Assembly (NCBI GenBank): GCA_027577415.1
Contig: JANBQS010000698.1
Span: 1-13,299 of the forward strand
Origin: Coemansia sp. RSA 922
Taxonomy: Eukaryota; Kickxellomycota; Kickxellomycetes; Kickxellales; Kickxellaceae
Length of the DNA: 13,299 bases
Reading direction: 5' to 3'
Shown: one piece after another, positions 1-8,069 of the stretch
Numbering within the stretch: the stretch's first letter is position 1
Layout of the letters: each line of letters starts with the position of its first letter
Notes under the pieces: model-generated
What the model was told of the DNA's origin: nothing
What the model saw: the letters and a program-made list of their open reading frames with translations, nothing else
Database searches by the model: none
Made by a program: the position numbers and the translations under genes

Positions 1-343
1 AATAATAAAGCTAACGTGCAAGTAATAAATAAACGCGATTGCTACAACGAATAATAATAAAAAGAAATAGAGAGAGAAAAGTGATGCGAGATATTAGTAG
101 GGGAGGAAAGCAGGTATGACATGCAGAACGCCAAAAAAAGGGGCTCCTCTCTAGAAGGCGGGACAATCCGCCAGTCACAGGCTTTCTCTCTGTGGTGAGG
201 GGTTTGGACCCGAATAGCCCCGTCAGTCAGAGCTGGAGCTGCTGAGCACAGTGTCGTGTACGCGTGAACAAGCTTTTAATAGACGAGCAAAGTGGCCAAA
301 CAGCATCGGCAAGTGCACACACGCGCGCATGCAATTCATTGTC

Positions 344-360
344 CACGTGATCAACACGTG
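344..360. promoter_or_regulatory. Pair of CACGTG E-boxes
   Basis: Two CACGTG hexamers lie at 344-349 and 355-360, with start-to-start spacing of 11 bp, about one helical turn. The second sits in a 10-bp perfect palindrome (353-362). CACGTG is the established site of bHLH factors such as Pho4, Cbf1 and USF. The pair lies roughly 230 bp downstream of the leftward TATA box and 460 bp upstream of GPI10, so its target is unclear. Confidence 0.4.
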
Positions 361-588
361 TTCATGGGACTTTGCTGAAGGCACTTTGACGGTGGCAAAG
401 CAGCAGTAGCGGTTTGATTTGCGGTGGCAGTACGAACCTTGTCAAGTAGAGAAGCGCCGTCACTTTAGAATGGCTGATGGGCAAGTGTATGAGTGTGAAG
501 GAGAGAGACTAAACAGAGGAGTATTTTGAAATATAGAAGAGAAAGAGGTGGGCTCCGCGCGGAGAAGCGCGATTGAGAGGAGGAGGCG

Positions 589-596
589 CTTTTATA
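589..596 (-). promoter_or_regulatory. Candidate TATA box, leftward
   Basis: Read on the minus strand this is TATAAAAG, a strong TATA-box match. It is followed about 25-60 bases further left by CT-rich sequence typical of fungal transcription start regions. It points away from GPI10, towards the inferred gene beyond the left edge. No transcript evidence is available. Confidence 0.4.
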
Positions 597-818
597 GATC
601 CCGACCAAGGCCCAAAAGGCGACGTGCTGCCCACGGCCCCCAACAAAATATTGGTCACGGGGGCCAAACCCAGCAAGAATGACTGAGACCCAGATTGTCC
701 CTTCTTTTTTTTTGGGGTAGAGGAGCTTCAACCCAATAAGCTTGATCTCAAATCCTCGCTCCATCTTATTGCATACTCCTGTTGGTACTCCTTTTTTTTT
801 TTTGGCTTGCGCAACTTG

Positions 819-3011
819 ATGACGCCACACAACAGCTTTCGGCATGCGTGCATGGGCTTTGCCCAGCGACATTTGTTTGTGTCGTTGCTGGCACTGCGCC
901 TAGTTAACGTCGCTCTAGTGCAGACGTTTATACACCCGGACGAAACGTGGCAGTCACTTGAAGTCGCACACCGCACTGTTTTCAGCTACGGGTTTGTCAC
1001 ATGGGAGTGGCAGCACGCACTACGCGGTTTCGCCCACCCCATGCTGTTTGCCGCCGTCTATGCCGTTCTAAAAGCACTGCGTTTGGACGACACACTCCTT
1101 GTAAGTAACGTCATACTGAATGGGTCTTGATCCTTGTTTATGCACGCGCCATCTCTTGCTGCTTCGCTAGCGCGTGACGAACCCAACCCGTCTGTGTGTG
1201 GGGGATAGGGGTCGTTTGACTTGTGTGTCTGCTGAGCATGTCCCGAAAATAGTGACATCGTGTGTGGTCTGCACTAATTAAAAAAAACGCAGGGAGAGAA
1301 GATCCCTTGGTCTATGTCGTATGAACCATCTCCTCGTATGAGGCAAATAACTGCATGTCTATGTGCCGTGGTTTGTGACATATATGTTACTTTTATTGAA
1401 AATTGAGCAATTAGTATGATAGTTGCTGCAACACTTTGTTCCCATCTCATCTGTCGCGGAATTAACCACGCCTCATGTGTACCCCCACATGCCCATGATA
1501 CAACCCTTGTGACTTTTGCCGTACTAAATACACAATCAACATGTGAATAAAATCTCATCTAATAGCTTACTGCGCCATATGCCTTGGTCGCACTTATTGC
1601 GGCAATCGTGGACTATGCGACATTTCACTTTGCCAGGCGCGTGGCCGGCAGTCAAGTGGCCAACTGGGCGGTAAGTATAAATAATACTAGGACCGTATGG
1701 TATACCGACAGTCTATTAATAGCCCTATAAACTTAGGTTCTCTGCTCGGCAATATCGTGGTCAATGGGCAGTGGCGTTGTGCGGCCACTGGTTAACTCTG
1801 CCGAAACCGCATTGACTGCCGCTGCATTTGTATATTGGCCATGGGACCGAGCAGTCCCCAACTCATTGCCTCTTGCCCTAGTGTTTGCCGCCCTCTCGTG
1901 CGTGATTCGTCCTACCAGCGGCGCCCTGTGGCTATGCGCCGGCCTTGTTCTCTTATTCACTCGGCCGCATTGTATTTCTCGAACTCTGTACATTGTTAAA
2001 TGCACCTTGATGGTGGGCATTCCGGCCATCGCCTCTATGCTGGTAATCGACCGGTTGGGCTACAAAAGGTGGGTGTTTCCGCCATACCAATTCTACTTGT
2101 TTAATGTCCACGAGGGACTGGCTACATGGTTTGGGGAATCGCCGCCTCTGTACCATTTGTATGTGAGCATGCCGATATTGTTTACATCCATGCTTCCCTT
2201 TGTCCTTCATGGAGCATATATTGCCATTGCCCGAGGTTATGCGTCTGCTCAGCCGGCTGTGGTGGCCGTGGCGGCCATGTTTGTCTTTTCATTGGTGGGA
2301 CATATGGAGTATCGCTTCCTCTACCCCTTGCTGCCTATTGGGTTTATGTACGCCGCCGTGTCTATCAACTCGCTAGTCAGTACTCTTCCCAGAGGCTTGG
2401 ATACTGGGAGGAAAAGTTCCAAAGACTCGATGAGAGCAAAGACCAAACGCTGGCGCTTGTGGAGCGTGCGAAACATAATCGCCTACTTGCTTGTGACCAA
2501 TGTCCCTGCATCACTGTACCTCAATCTCGTACACCAGCGTGGAGTCGTCGACGTCATGGCCTATTTGCGCTCAGAGGCTCAGAACCATCTTGTCGAGGAT
2601 ATTGGATTTCTCATGCCCTGCCACTCGACACCTTACTACAGCCACTTGCATCAGCCTATTCCTATGTGGTTCCTCTCGTGCGAGCCGCCGCTGGAAAAGT
2701 CGGCCTTGGCTACGCACTACTGGGAGGCTAATGACTTTGAGCTAGATCCAGTTGGCTTTATGCACCGGATATTCGATAGTAAGGACTCTGGTGTGCTGGA
2801 TGTAGTTGACCAGAGATACCAGCCGGGTCAGACTCGCCGAAAACCGAGCCACTTGGTCACGTATGAGTGTATGGCCGATAGAATCCACTCGGAACTGGTG
2901 TTGTTGGGATATAGCGAGTGTGCGCGCTTCTTCAATACGCATTTTAACGGCGACTCTCGACGCAAGGGCGATGTTGTTGTGTATCGGCGGCCTCTGACGG
3001 CCACTAAATAA
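819..3011 (+). CDS. GPI10: GPI mannosyltransferase 3 (Gpi10/PIG-B), GT22 family
   Basis: Adds the third mannose (alpha-1,2) to the GPI-anchor precursor in the ER membrane, from dolichol-phosphate-mannose. I model three exons, 819-1100, 1566-1670 and 1737-3011, joined in phase 0, giving about 553 residues, normal for PIG-B. Evidence: HPDETWQ then EVAH (39-51), the early luminal GT22 motif with catalytic-type acidic residues; SAETALTA (about 150-157); RPT (187-189); PPYQFY (244-249); HMEYRF (318-323); and the Gpi10-like tail with FLMPCHSTP (420-428) and SCEPPL (443-448). Hydrophobic segments fit a multi-pass ER protein. Exons 1 and 2 join smoothly (DDTLL to LTAPYA) in the expected family alignment, so no exon seems missing. 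The start is uncertain: ATG 819 and in-frame ATG 852 both have weak contexts, and a 5' exon is not excluded. Identity is very likely from motif order; exact ends are inferred. Confidence 0.9.
1101..1565 (+). other. GPI10 intron 1, unusually long (465 nt)
   Basis: Donor GTAAGT at 1101, likely branch site TACTAAA at 1522-1528 and acceptor AATAG ending at 1565. Other introns here are 66-201 nt, so this one is long for the locus. I see no coding exon in it on either strand, and no box C/D or H/ACA snoRNA signature I would trust. GPI10 intron 2 (1671-1736, 66 nt) is an ordinary short intron. Confidence 0.75.
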
Positions 3012-3370
3012 ATACTTGACATTGCCTATTTAATTCTTGTGGTTTGGAAAAGAAAATCTAGCCAACTGCAAGGACTGGTCCTTTTTACTCTTAGCAAATG
3101 TATCCACCTCCCCACCTTTTTGTGTGCCAACATTTGCCAAAAAGAAAACTTTGTAGATGAAAGAGTAGTCCTTTAATGGGCTTTGAAAATTACTCTACAA
3201 AAGAATTGCTTTGAAGGATTTTTTGTGGTGCACTTTCAATAAAAACCGCAGTTTGAAGCACACTTGAGGCGACAGTCCTGTCATGCATTTCTTACCAACT
3301 CTATGATATTTTTTTTATTTTCCTAAAAACATTTTTTTTTGTCACCTGTAAAGTATCCTGTCTGTAACCA
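3012..3370. promoter_or_regulatory. GPI10 3' flank and RBR-ligase promoter region
   Basis: No gene is seen in this AT-rich stretch. The left part must hold the GPI10 3' UTR, with AAATAA next to the stop (3006-3011). It includes a small perfect inverted repeat, AAGGAC-TG-GTCCTT (3070-3083), followed by a T run. The right part shows T tracts (3308-3341) and two copies of CTTTGAA (3181-3187 and 3209-3215), plus a related GTTTGAA (3251-3257). The same heptamer recurs upstream of the second eRF1 gene. Confidence 0.5.
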
Positions 3371-5002
3371 ATGACTTTTTGTCTCTCCGACGGCCTCATG
3401 CAAGTAGACTATGATGACGAAGAAGAGTTTGTATACTCCGAGGAAGAAGACGAAGCTTACAGCGACATGCAGTCGCCAAGTATGCCCAGCAGTGACAAGC
3501 TAACGCAAGCCCAGAAGCAGGCCGACTCCGTTGCCTATAATGACGACGATGATTTTGACTACCTTGACGCTGCCGACGACGACGACGACGAACAGCCTAC
3601 GTCAGCAATACAACAATCGAATAAACCCTGGGAAGTAGATTTCAAGGCCCACGACTTGAGTGACCTACAAGGCAGACAAGAAGAAATAGTCAATGACCTA
3701 GAACCGCTTTTAGCCGTCTCACGCGGGTCAACAGCCCTGCTTTTGCGGAGCTACGAGTGGAAAACCGAGTCTTTGGTCGAGGACTATCTCGGGGACTCCA
3801 ACAAGGTGCTAACCAAAACTGGCGTCCATGCACACCCGCCAGCACCAAGTATCGAGACTGGGGACGAGGACTTTACTTGCGAAATCTGCTACTGCTCTGG
3901 ATCCGACGAACTATACATGGGTCTTGTCTGTGGCCACCGCTTCTGTACCTCGTGCTACGAAACCTACGTTACTATTAAAATCCAAGAGGGCGAGTCGTGG
4001 CTAATCCCTTGTCCAGCACCCAAATGTAAAACACTCATGGGCGAAGAGCCTACGCGCTTGATATTAGCAGAAAACAAGGATATGCTCGATAAATATGAAT
4101 GCAATTTGGCTCGCAGCTTCGTCAAATCCTCTGCCTCTTTAGCTTGGTGTCCTGCCCCCAGCTGCGAATACGCCATTGAGTGCATGGTTCCTCGCTCAGT
4201 CATGGACACAACCATCCCCATTGTCAATTGCAAGTGTGGCAAGTCGTTTTGCTTTGGGTGTAAAGTCGATAACCACGTTCCGTCGCCTTGTGGTTTGGTG
4301 AAAAGGTGGCTGAAAAAGTGTGAGGATGATTCGGAAACCGCCCACTGGATTAAAGCCAATACCAAGGAGTGTCCAAAGTGTAATGCGGTTATAGAAAAGA
4401 ACCGTGGTTGTAACCATATGACATGCCGCGAATGCAAATACCATTTCTGTTGGGTATGCATGGGTTCATGGACCGAACACGGACAGTCATATTACACCTG
4501 TAATAGGTATCATGGGGAAGGAGAAGGAGAAAAGTCAGTGTCAGATGCTAGAGCACAGTTGGAGCGCTATATGCATTATTTTACTAGGTATAATAACCAC
4601 GAGCAGAGCGCTAAATTTGTCCTAAACTTGCTGGAAGCCACAGAGAAAAACATGGAGCAGTTGCAGCGCGAGATGGCTCTCGCCTGGATTGATGTCGTGT
4701 TTTTGAAGAACGCCGTGGACGTTCTCACTGATTGTCGCGCGGCGCTCAAATGGACCTATGTTCTGGCTTACTACATGGTGTCGGATAACCAGAAGGTTCT
4801 CTTTGAGAACAACCAGTCTGACTTGGAAATGGCTACCGAACAACTCAATGAGCTGGTTGAGGATCCCAGTAGCTTGACGGGAATTGGAGATATCAAGCGC
4901 AAGGTCCTTGACATGACACACTACGTCAAGGCTCGTCTAGACACACTGCTTACCGACACGTACCAGGGCCTACAGGAGGGCAGGTGGAAGTATGAAGACT
5001 AG
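3371..5002 (+). CDS. Ariadne-family RBR E3 ubiquitin ligase
   Basis: Takes ubiquitin from an E2 onto its own cysteine, then onto a substrate; family members cooperate with neddylated cullin-RING ligases. The 543-residue single-exon protein is close to the usual Ariadne length. Order: acidic low-complexity N-terminus (14-75); UBA-like segment (about 96-146); RING1 with C170, C173, C187, H189, C192, C195, C214, C219; IBR with C260, C265, C287, C289, C294, C297, H302, C307; RING2/Rcat 334-377 with the GCNHM motif, where C347 is the expected catalytic cysteine; helical Ariadne domain (about 390-540) including the FENNQSDLEMATEQL segment. All expected zinc ligands are visible. Met10 (ATG 3398) opens straight into the acidic stretch as in many homologues, so it may be the true start; neither start has a strong context. 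It converges on the next gene with 81 bp between stops. The orthologue (Hel1/ARIH1 type) is not resolved. Confidence 0.93.
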   Translation: MTFCLSDGLMQVDYDDEEEFVYSEEEDEAYSDMQSPSMPSSDKLTQAQKQADSVAYNDDDDFDYLDAADDDDDEQPTSAIQQSNKPWEVDFKAHDLSDLQGRQEEIVNDLEPLLAVSRGSTALLLRSYEWKTESLVEDYLGDSNKVLTKTGVHAHPPAPSIETGDEDFTCEICYCSGSDELYMGLVCGHRFCTSCYETYVTIKIQEGESWLIPCPAPKCKTLMGEEPTRLILAENKDMLDKYECNLARSFVKSSASLAWCPAPSCEYAIECMVPRSVMDTTIPIVNCKCGKSFCFGCKVDNHVPSPCGLVKRWLKKCEDDSETAHWIKANTKECPKCNAVIEKNRGCNHMTCRECKYHFCWVCMGSWTEHGQSYYTCNRYHGEGEGEKSVSDARAQLERYMHYFTRYNNHEQSAKFVLNLLEATEKNMEQLQREMALAWIDVVFLKNAVDVLTDCRAALKWTYVLAYYMVSDNQKVLFENNQSDLEMATEQLNELVEDPSSLTGIGDIKRKVLDMTHYVKARLDTLLTDTYQGLQEGRWKYED

Positions 5003-5083
5003 CCAGCTCATTTCCTTTCATAACATTCTTATAGCAAACGTTTTTTTTTACCACAACATCTTTAAATATACAAAATACTCTAG
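5003..5083. terminator. Short convergent 3' region
   Basis: Only 81 bases separate the RBR-ligase stop from the stop of the leftward membrane-protein gene. The stretch is AT-rich, with a T9 run (5041-5049) and a TTTAAATATACAAAA segment. Both genes must place cleavage and polyadenylation here or overlap their 3' ends. No canonical AATAAA is seen. Confidence 0.45.
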
Positions 5084-5988
5084 CTAGCTGCCGCTATTAC
5101 CAGGTGTCCGTTTCCGTCCGGTAAGACGGTCCGAGTTGGAATGTACAGATGTAGCTGATGACCTGCTATCAGACCGACGCACAAACGAAGGTGGATTTAT
5201 CACGGAATCGAAGTTAGGGCCCAGCCCCACAGCATCCTCGTCGTTGTCGCCCAGCGAGTCAATCGACAGTCTAAACTCGTCGTTATCTGCTCCATGCACT
5301 CCCGGAATATGATACTCGCCCTCAGCCTCAAATGCCAGGCCGTCCATATCGTTGATAATGCCCAAAAAGTCCTCGCCATTGCCCAAATCAACATTAGTTC
5401 CACGCGCATCCATTTGCCGCCTGTTCTTACGCAGCATAGCAAACAGCCTAAACACCTGGGCAGCGTTACGTATGACAAGCAAAATGGTGTTAATAAGCTC
5501 CTCTGAACTCGAACTCGATGAGCACCCGCCCTTTGACATGAGTATTAGAGTGATACCGCAGAATAGGACTATGACAATGTCAAAGTAGTTCCACCACGAT
5601 GTAAGGAACGAACGTTGCATGGCGACTGCTCGCGTAATGATCTCCAGCATCATGCATATACAGAGTATAGACTCGATTATTACGAAGAACAGCGAGGGAC
5701 ACTTTTCGACAAACGCTGTTATGAGTGAGACCAGACCTAGTAGGAACATGCCCGCATAGTAGTATGTGTAGAACTTTGAATACATGAGTCGGTTGGCCGC
5801 TCCACGCAAAATCTCCTCTCGCGTTAGCCCTCCAAACGGTATCGACGACCTACAAAAGATACAGCCAGCCAGGGTACAAGTAAACGGTTAGGGAATTGCC
5901 ATGTGTACAAAACGGTTCCAAATGTCTGTTGGAGGTAATAGAGGCAGTATCGTGGTGCGTGCGCGTACCTTAGACGGTTAAATTCCAT
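5084..5988 (-). CDS. Voltage-sensor-like (ion transport domain) membrane protein, two exons
   Basis: I model exon 1 as 5988-5969 (20 nt: ATG plus MEFNRL and two bases), intron 5968-5850 (119 nt, donor GTACGC, acceptor GTAG, CTAAC branch candidate at 5887-5891) and exon 2 as 5849-5084; 261 residues. The join yields MEFNRLRSSIPFGGL followed by TREEILRGAANRL, the usual N-terminal pattern of a conserved fungal family. Four hydrophobic helices are visible: about 34-54, 59-83, 92-111 and 124-146. Helix 2 carries E66 and E76, helix 3 has the NYFD motif (D97), and helix 4 has R134, R141 and R147, resembling S1-S4 of a voltage sensor. There is no pore domain. The C-terminal 110 residues are acidic, then Ser/Arg-rich, probably cytosolic. 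Channel or sensor activity is not shown; S4 charges are sparser than in classic channels. The family call rests on pattern and my recollection of fungal homologues. Confidence 0.75.
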
Positions 5989-6121
5989 TGTTGTCTTCGA
6001 CCAGAGCTAGAATGTACAACGGCGAAATTGGCCAAAGCAATGAATAAGTTTCAATTTCAAAAAGTAAAAAAGACAAAGTGCACAAAGTCTTGGCTCGAAC
6101 CTCCCCCAAAAATAGATAGAT
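5989..6121 (-). promoter_or_regulatory. Compact spacer between two leftward genes
   Basis: These 133 bases separate the N-myristoyltransferase stop from the start of the membrane-protein gene downstream. They must hold the 3' UTR of the first and the promoter of the second. No clear TATA box or AATAAA is visible on the minus strand. The tightness suggests promoter elements overlap the upstream gene's 3' UTR. Confidence 0.4.
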
Positions 6122-7636
6122 CTAGAGCATCACAAATCCAACCTTGTCGGCAGCCACGCTGCGGGCCGAGTAGTTGTAAAAGTAGTAGCGCAGGTACCCG
6201 TCACCCGGGCCGAACTTTAGCTCGCGAGTAAACATGGAGTTGTCCATCATGTCCAAGCAGTTGAACACGTCAAAGCCGGCGCCCTTCGCCAAAATAAGCG
6301 CGTCCCTAACGAGGTCAGTAAGCCGAGCACCAATAAGCGTGTTCTCCCTTTCCTTCACCAGAGCCTTTTCCTTCTTCTGGCCACCGCACGCCAGCTTCTC
6401 TTCCTCAGTCAGCGTGACTCCATAGTCAGTCTTGGTTCCGTAGTAGAACATATAGGCAGCATTGACCGTGGCATGCGTGGTCTGAGGACGCACGCCATGA
6501 GGCTTACGGACCGCGCCTTTGGAGCGTGCGACACCGGCAGGCTTGAGCACGGAGCTGGCCAGCGAGTAGAAGGACACAAAGTCGCTGAGCTTGCCAGGAG
6601 ACTCTGGGTCATCGACGACATAGGTCGAGATGACGCCCTCGCGAGGTAGGAACCAATGAGCAATCTCGGCATCCGTACGGAACACAGGCAAGACGTCGTA
6701 GCGGGTCTTCAGGTGGCGGTTGAGCAGCTTGCGCACCTGCGGGACATCGCCCTTACGCATAGCACGCAGTCCTGGAATCGCTGTCAAGATCGGCAGCCTC
6801 AAAGACGACACTAGTTTGGCCAACTGAGGGCCGTCGAGCTTTTGCGAAAACCCAGTATCCATTAGCTTCTTTGGGTTAAGCGACCGGTGGAAGTATCGGC
6901 AGGTCGACACGGGCTTGGGCAGCAGTCTTCCTGCCGTGTACACAGCCTGGAAGATACCGACCAAGTGCACGCGGCGAGTAACTTCCTTGATAAGCAGAGG
7001 AGCCATGCGCTGGCTGCGCATGTCCTTGTGCAAGCACAAAAAGTTGATCTCAGCCATACGGATCGTCTTGTCGCGCACCATGATGTCGACAGGAATGCCG
7101 CTGATAAAGGCGATGAGCTTTTGTGACGCTGAATCACGTACTCCAACGTGCCAGTCCTTGTTGAACCCCGGTGGCAACAGTGCCCAGCGCAGGAACTCGA
7201 GCGAGTAGTTGAATCGGAACATTGAGTCGGCGTCCTCGACGTAGTTATTGAGCAGAAGGTCGTGGAACTCGCTCATCTCGTGAGGAGAGTTAATGTCGAC
7301 AAGGCACCACTCCATGCCTTCGGGCAGTGGGTGCGGCTCCTTGGGGATCAGCTCCGGCGCCAGTGGCGGGTGCAGGGGTCCGTCAGCCACGACTACCTCG
7401 CTCGATTTTGGTACTGGCTGCGTACTCCAGAACTCGTGCACTGCAGTCTTTTCCTCAGCCTCTTCGCGTTGCAGCTTGCTTAGCGCCGGGTCTCTGCTCA
7501 GCGCTTGCGCCTCGAGCTGTTGAATGAGCTGACGCAGCTTTTCCCTGTCAAACGACGCAGCTGGCGCGCTGCCGCTGTCCTCGGCATCATGCTCGTGCAC
7601 CTCAGGGATCATATCTGCCGGGTTGTTATCTGCCAT
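6122..7636 (-). CDS. NMT1: Glycylpeptide N-tetradecanoyltransferase (N-myristoyltransferase)
   Basis: Transfers myristate from myristoyl-CoA to the N-terminal glycine of proteins such as Arf GTPases; cytosolic and ribosome-associated in studied species. Intronless, 504 residues, a normal length. The N-terminal 75 residues hold a charged, Ala/Glu-rich helix typical of the non-catalytic region. Recognition motifs: EGMEWCLVDI (106-115), FLRWALLPPGF (148-158), signature 1 EINFLCLHK (196-204), RSLNPKKL (251-258), and signature 2 KFGPGDG (474-480) followed by an aromatic-rich YLRYYFYNY. The protein ends KVGFVML, matching the family, in which the terminal carboxylate acts in catalysis. Two stretches look longer than usual: basic 365-390, and Lys/Glu-rich 402-437 before the final helix. 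Start: ATG at 7636 in context GCC ATG GC; no extension is needed. It is transcribed divergently from the first eRF1 gene. Confidence 0.97.
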   Translation of the reverse strand: MADNNPADMIPEVHEHDAEDSGSAPAASFDREKLRQLIQQLEAQALSRDPALSKLQREEAEEKTAVHEFWSTQPVPKSSEVVVADGPLHPPLAPELIPKEPHPLPEGMEWCLVDINSPHEMSEFHDLLLNNYVEDADSMFRFNYSLEFLRWALLPPGFNKDWHVGVRDSASQKLIAFISGIPVDIMVRDKTIRMAEINFLCLHKDMRSQRMAPLLIKEVTRRVHLVGIFQAVYTAGRLLPKPVSTCRYFHRSLNPKKLMDTGFSQKLDGPQLAKLVSSLRLPILTAIPGLRAMRKGDVPQVRKLLNRHLKTRYDVLPVFRTDAEIAHWFLPREGVISTYVVDDPESPGKLSDFVSFYSLASSVLKPAGVARSKGAVRKPHGVRPQTTHATVNAAYMFYYGTKTDYGVTLTEEEKLACGGQKKEKALVKERENTLIGARLTDLVRDALILAKGAGFDVFNCLDMMDNSMFTRELKFGPGDGYLRYYFYNYSARSVAADKVGFVML

Positions 7637-8069
7637 GGTCAGTGTCTTTTTATTTCCCAGAGTTCGTAGCTGGAGATGGTGTCGATGAGTGCAATGAATT
7701 AGATAAGAAGAGCGAACCTGAGCCTGAATACGTGTACCTCAAAACCTACTCGTCAATGCAAGGGCCAGGCGGCTCACCTCGAGCCGCTGCTGCGTTTATC
7801 GAGCCGATAGCGCATCCAATGCACAGGCGCAGCCCAACAAAAAATTTTCAGCTGTGGGCTTTGGCAAGCAACGGCTACAAATTCGCTCTCATGCCTCTGT
7901 CCCGTCATCTTTCAAATTTATTATCTGCAGTCATCGCTTTAGATTTGTCTATATATCTTCTTTCTCCAGTTCGTATACACTTTTTTTCAAAAGGCGGACT
8001 AGATTACCTCAAAGGCGCACAGCGAACAATTCATACATAGGACCTGCCAACTTTTTGCAACCACCAACC
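7637..8069. promoter_or_regulatory. Divergent promoter region between NMT and eRF1 copy A
   Basis: 433 bases between two divergent start codons; no supported gene. A 132-codon open stretch (7642-8040, plus strand) lacks an ATG near its start and has no recognisable domain. Visible signals for the rightward gene are a TATA-like CTATATAT (7949-7956), followed by CT-rich sequence and T runs before the ATG at 8070. An A6T4CA element (7841-7852) resembles the AAAATTTT core of the yeast ribosome-biogenesis element RRPE; this is resemblance only. Confidence 0.5.

Larger units (their letters stand above)
1..818. other. Left intergenic region, probable promoter and 5' part of a leftward gene
   Basis: I find no convincing coding exon in this stretch; the longest open frames are low-complexity readings of T- and CT-rich DNA. 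Several signals fit a minus-strand gene leaving the left edge. They are a TATAAAAG box (589-596 read leftward), a CT-rich stretch downstream of it on the minus strand (about 490-560), and near the edge a minus-strand TACTAAT (93-99), pyrimidine tract and TGTAG acceptor ending at 42. The last three look like the 3' end of an intron, with the next exon starting at 41. I could not find a convincing donor or start codon, so the gene itself is not identified. The same stretch must also hold the GPI10 promoter, whose immediate upstream is T-rich (791-803). Confidence 0.35.

Noticed and set aside
465..976. Minus-strand open frames of 135 and 82 codons near the GPI10 start
   Set aside because: They are low in complexity, Lys and Ser runs arise from T and CT tracts, and part is antisense to GPI10 exon 1.
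2126..2731. 201-codon open frame overlapping GPI10
   Set aside because: It is a shifted-frame shadow of the GPI10 coding exon, with no family pattern of its own.
3964..4461. 165-codon antisense frame within the RBR ligase
   Set aside because: It is antisense to the conserved zinc-binding domains and its composition mirrors the Cys-rich coding strand.
6092..6101. Minus-strand GGTTCGAGCC resembling a tRNA B box
   Set aside because: No A box, acceptor stem or cloverleaf can be formed around it, and the upstream side is NMT coding sequence.
7642..8040. 132-codon open stretch on the plus strand between NMT and eRF1 copy A
   Set aside because: It opens at GTG, has no recognisable domain, and ends just before the eRF1 start where promoter and leader are expected.
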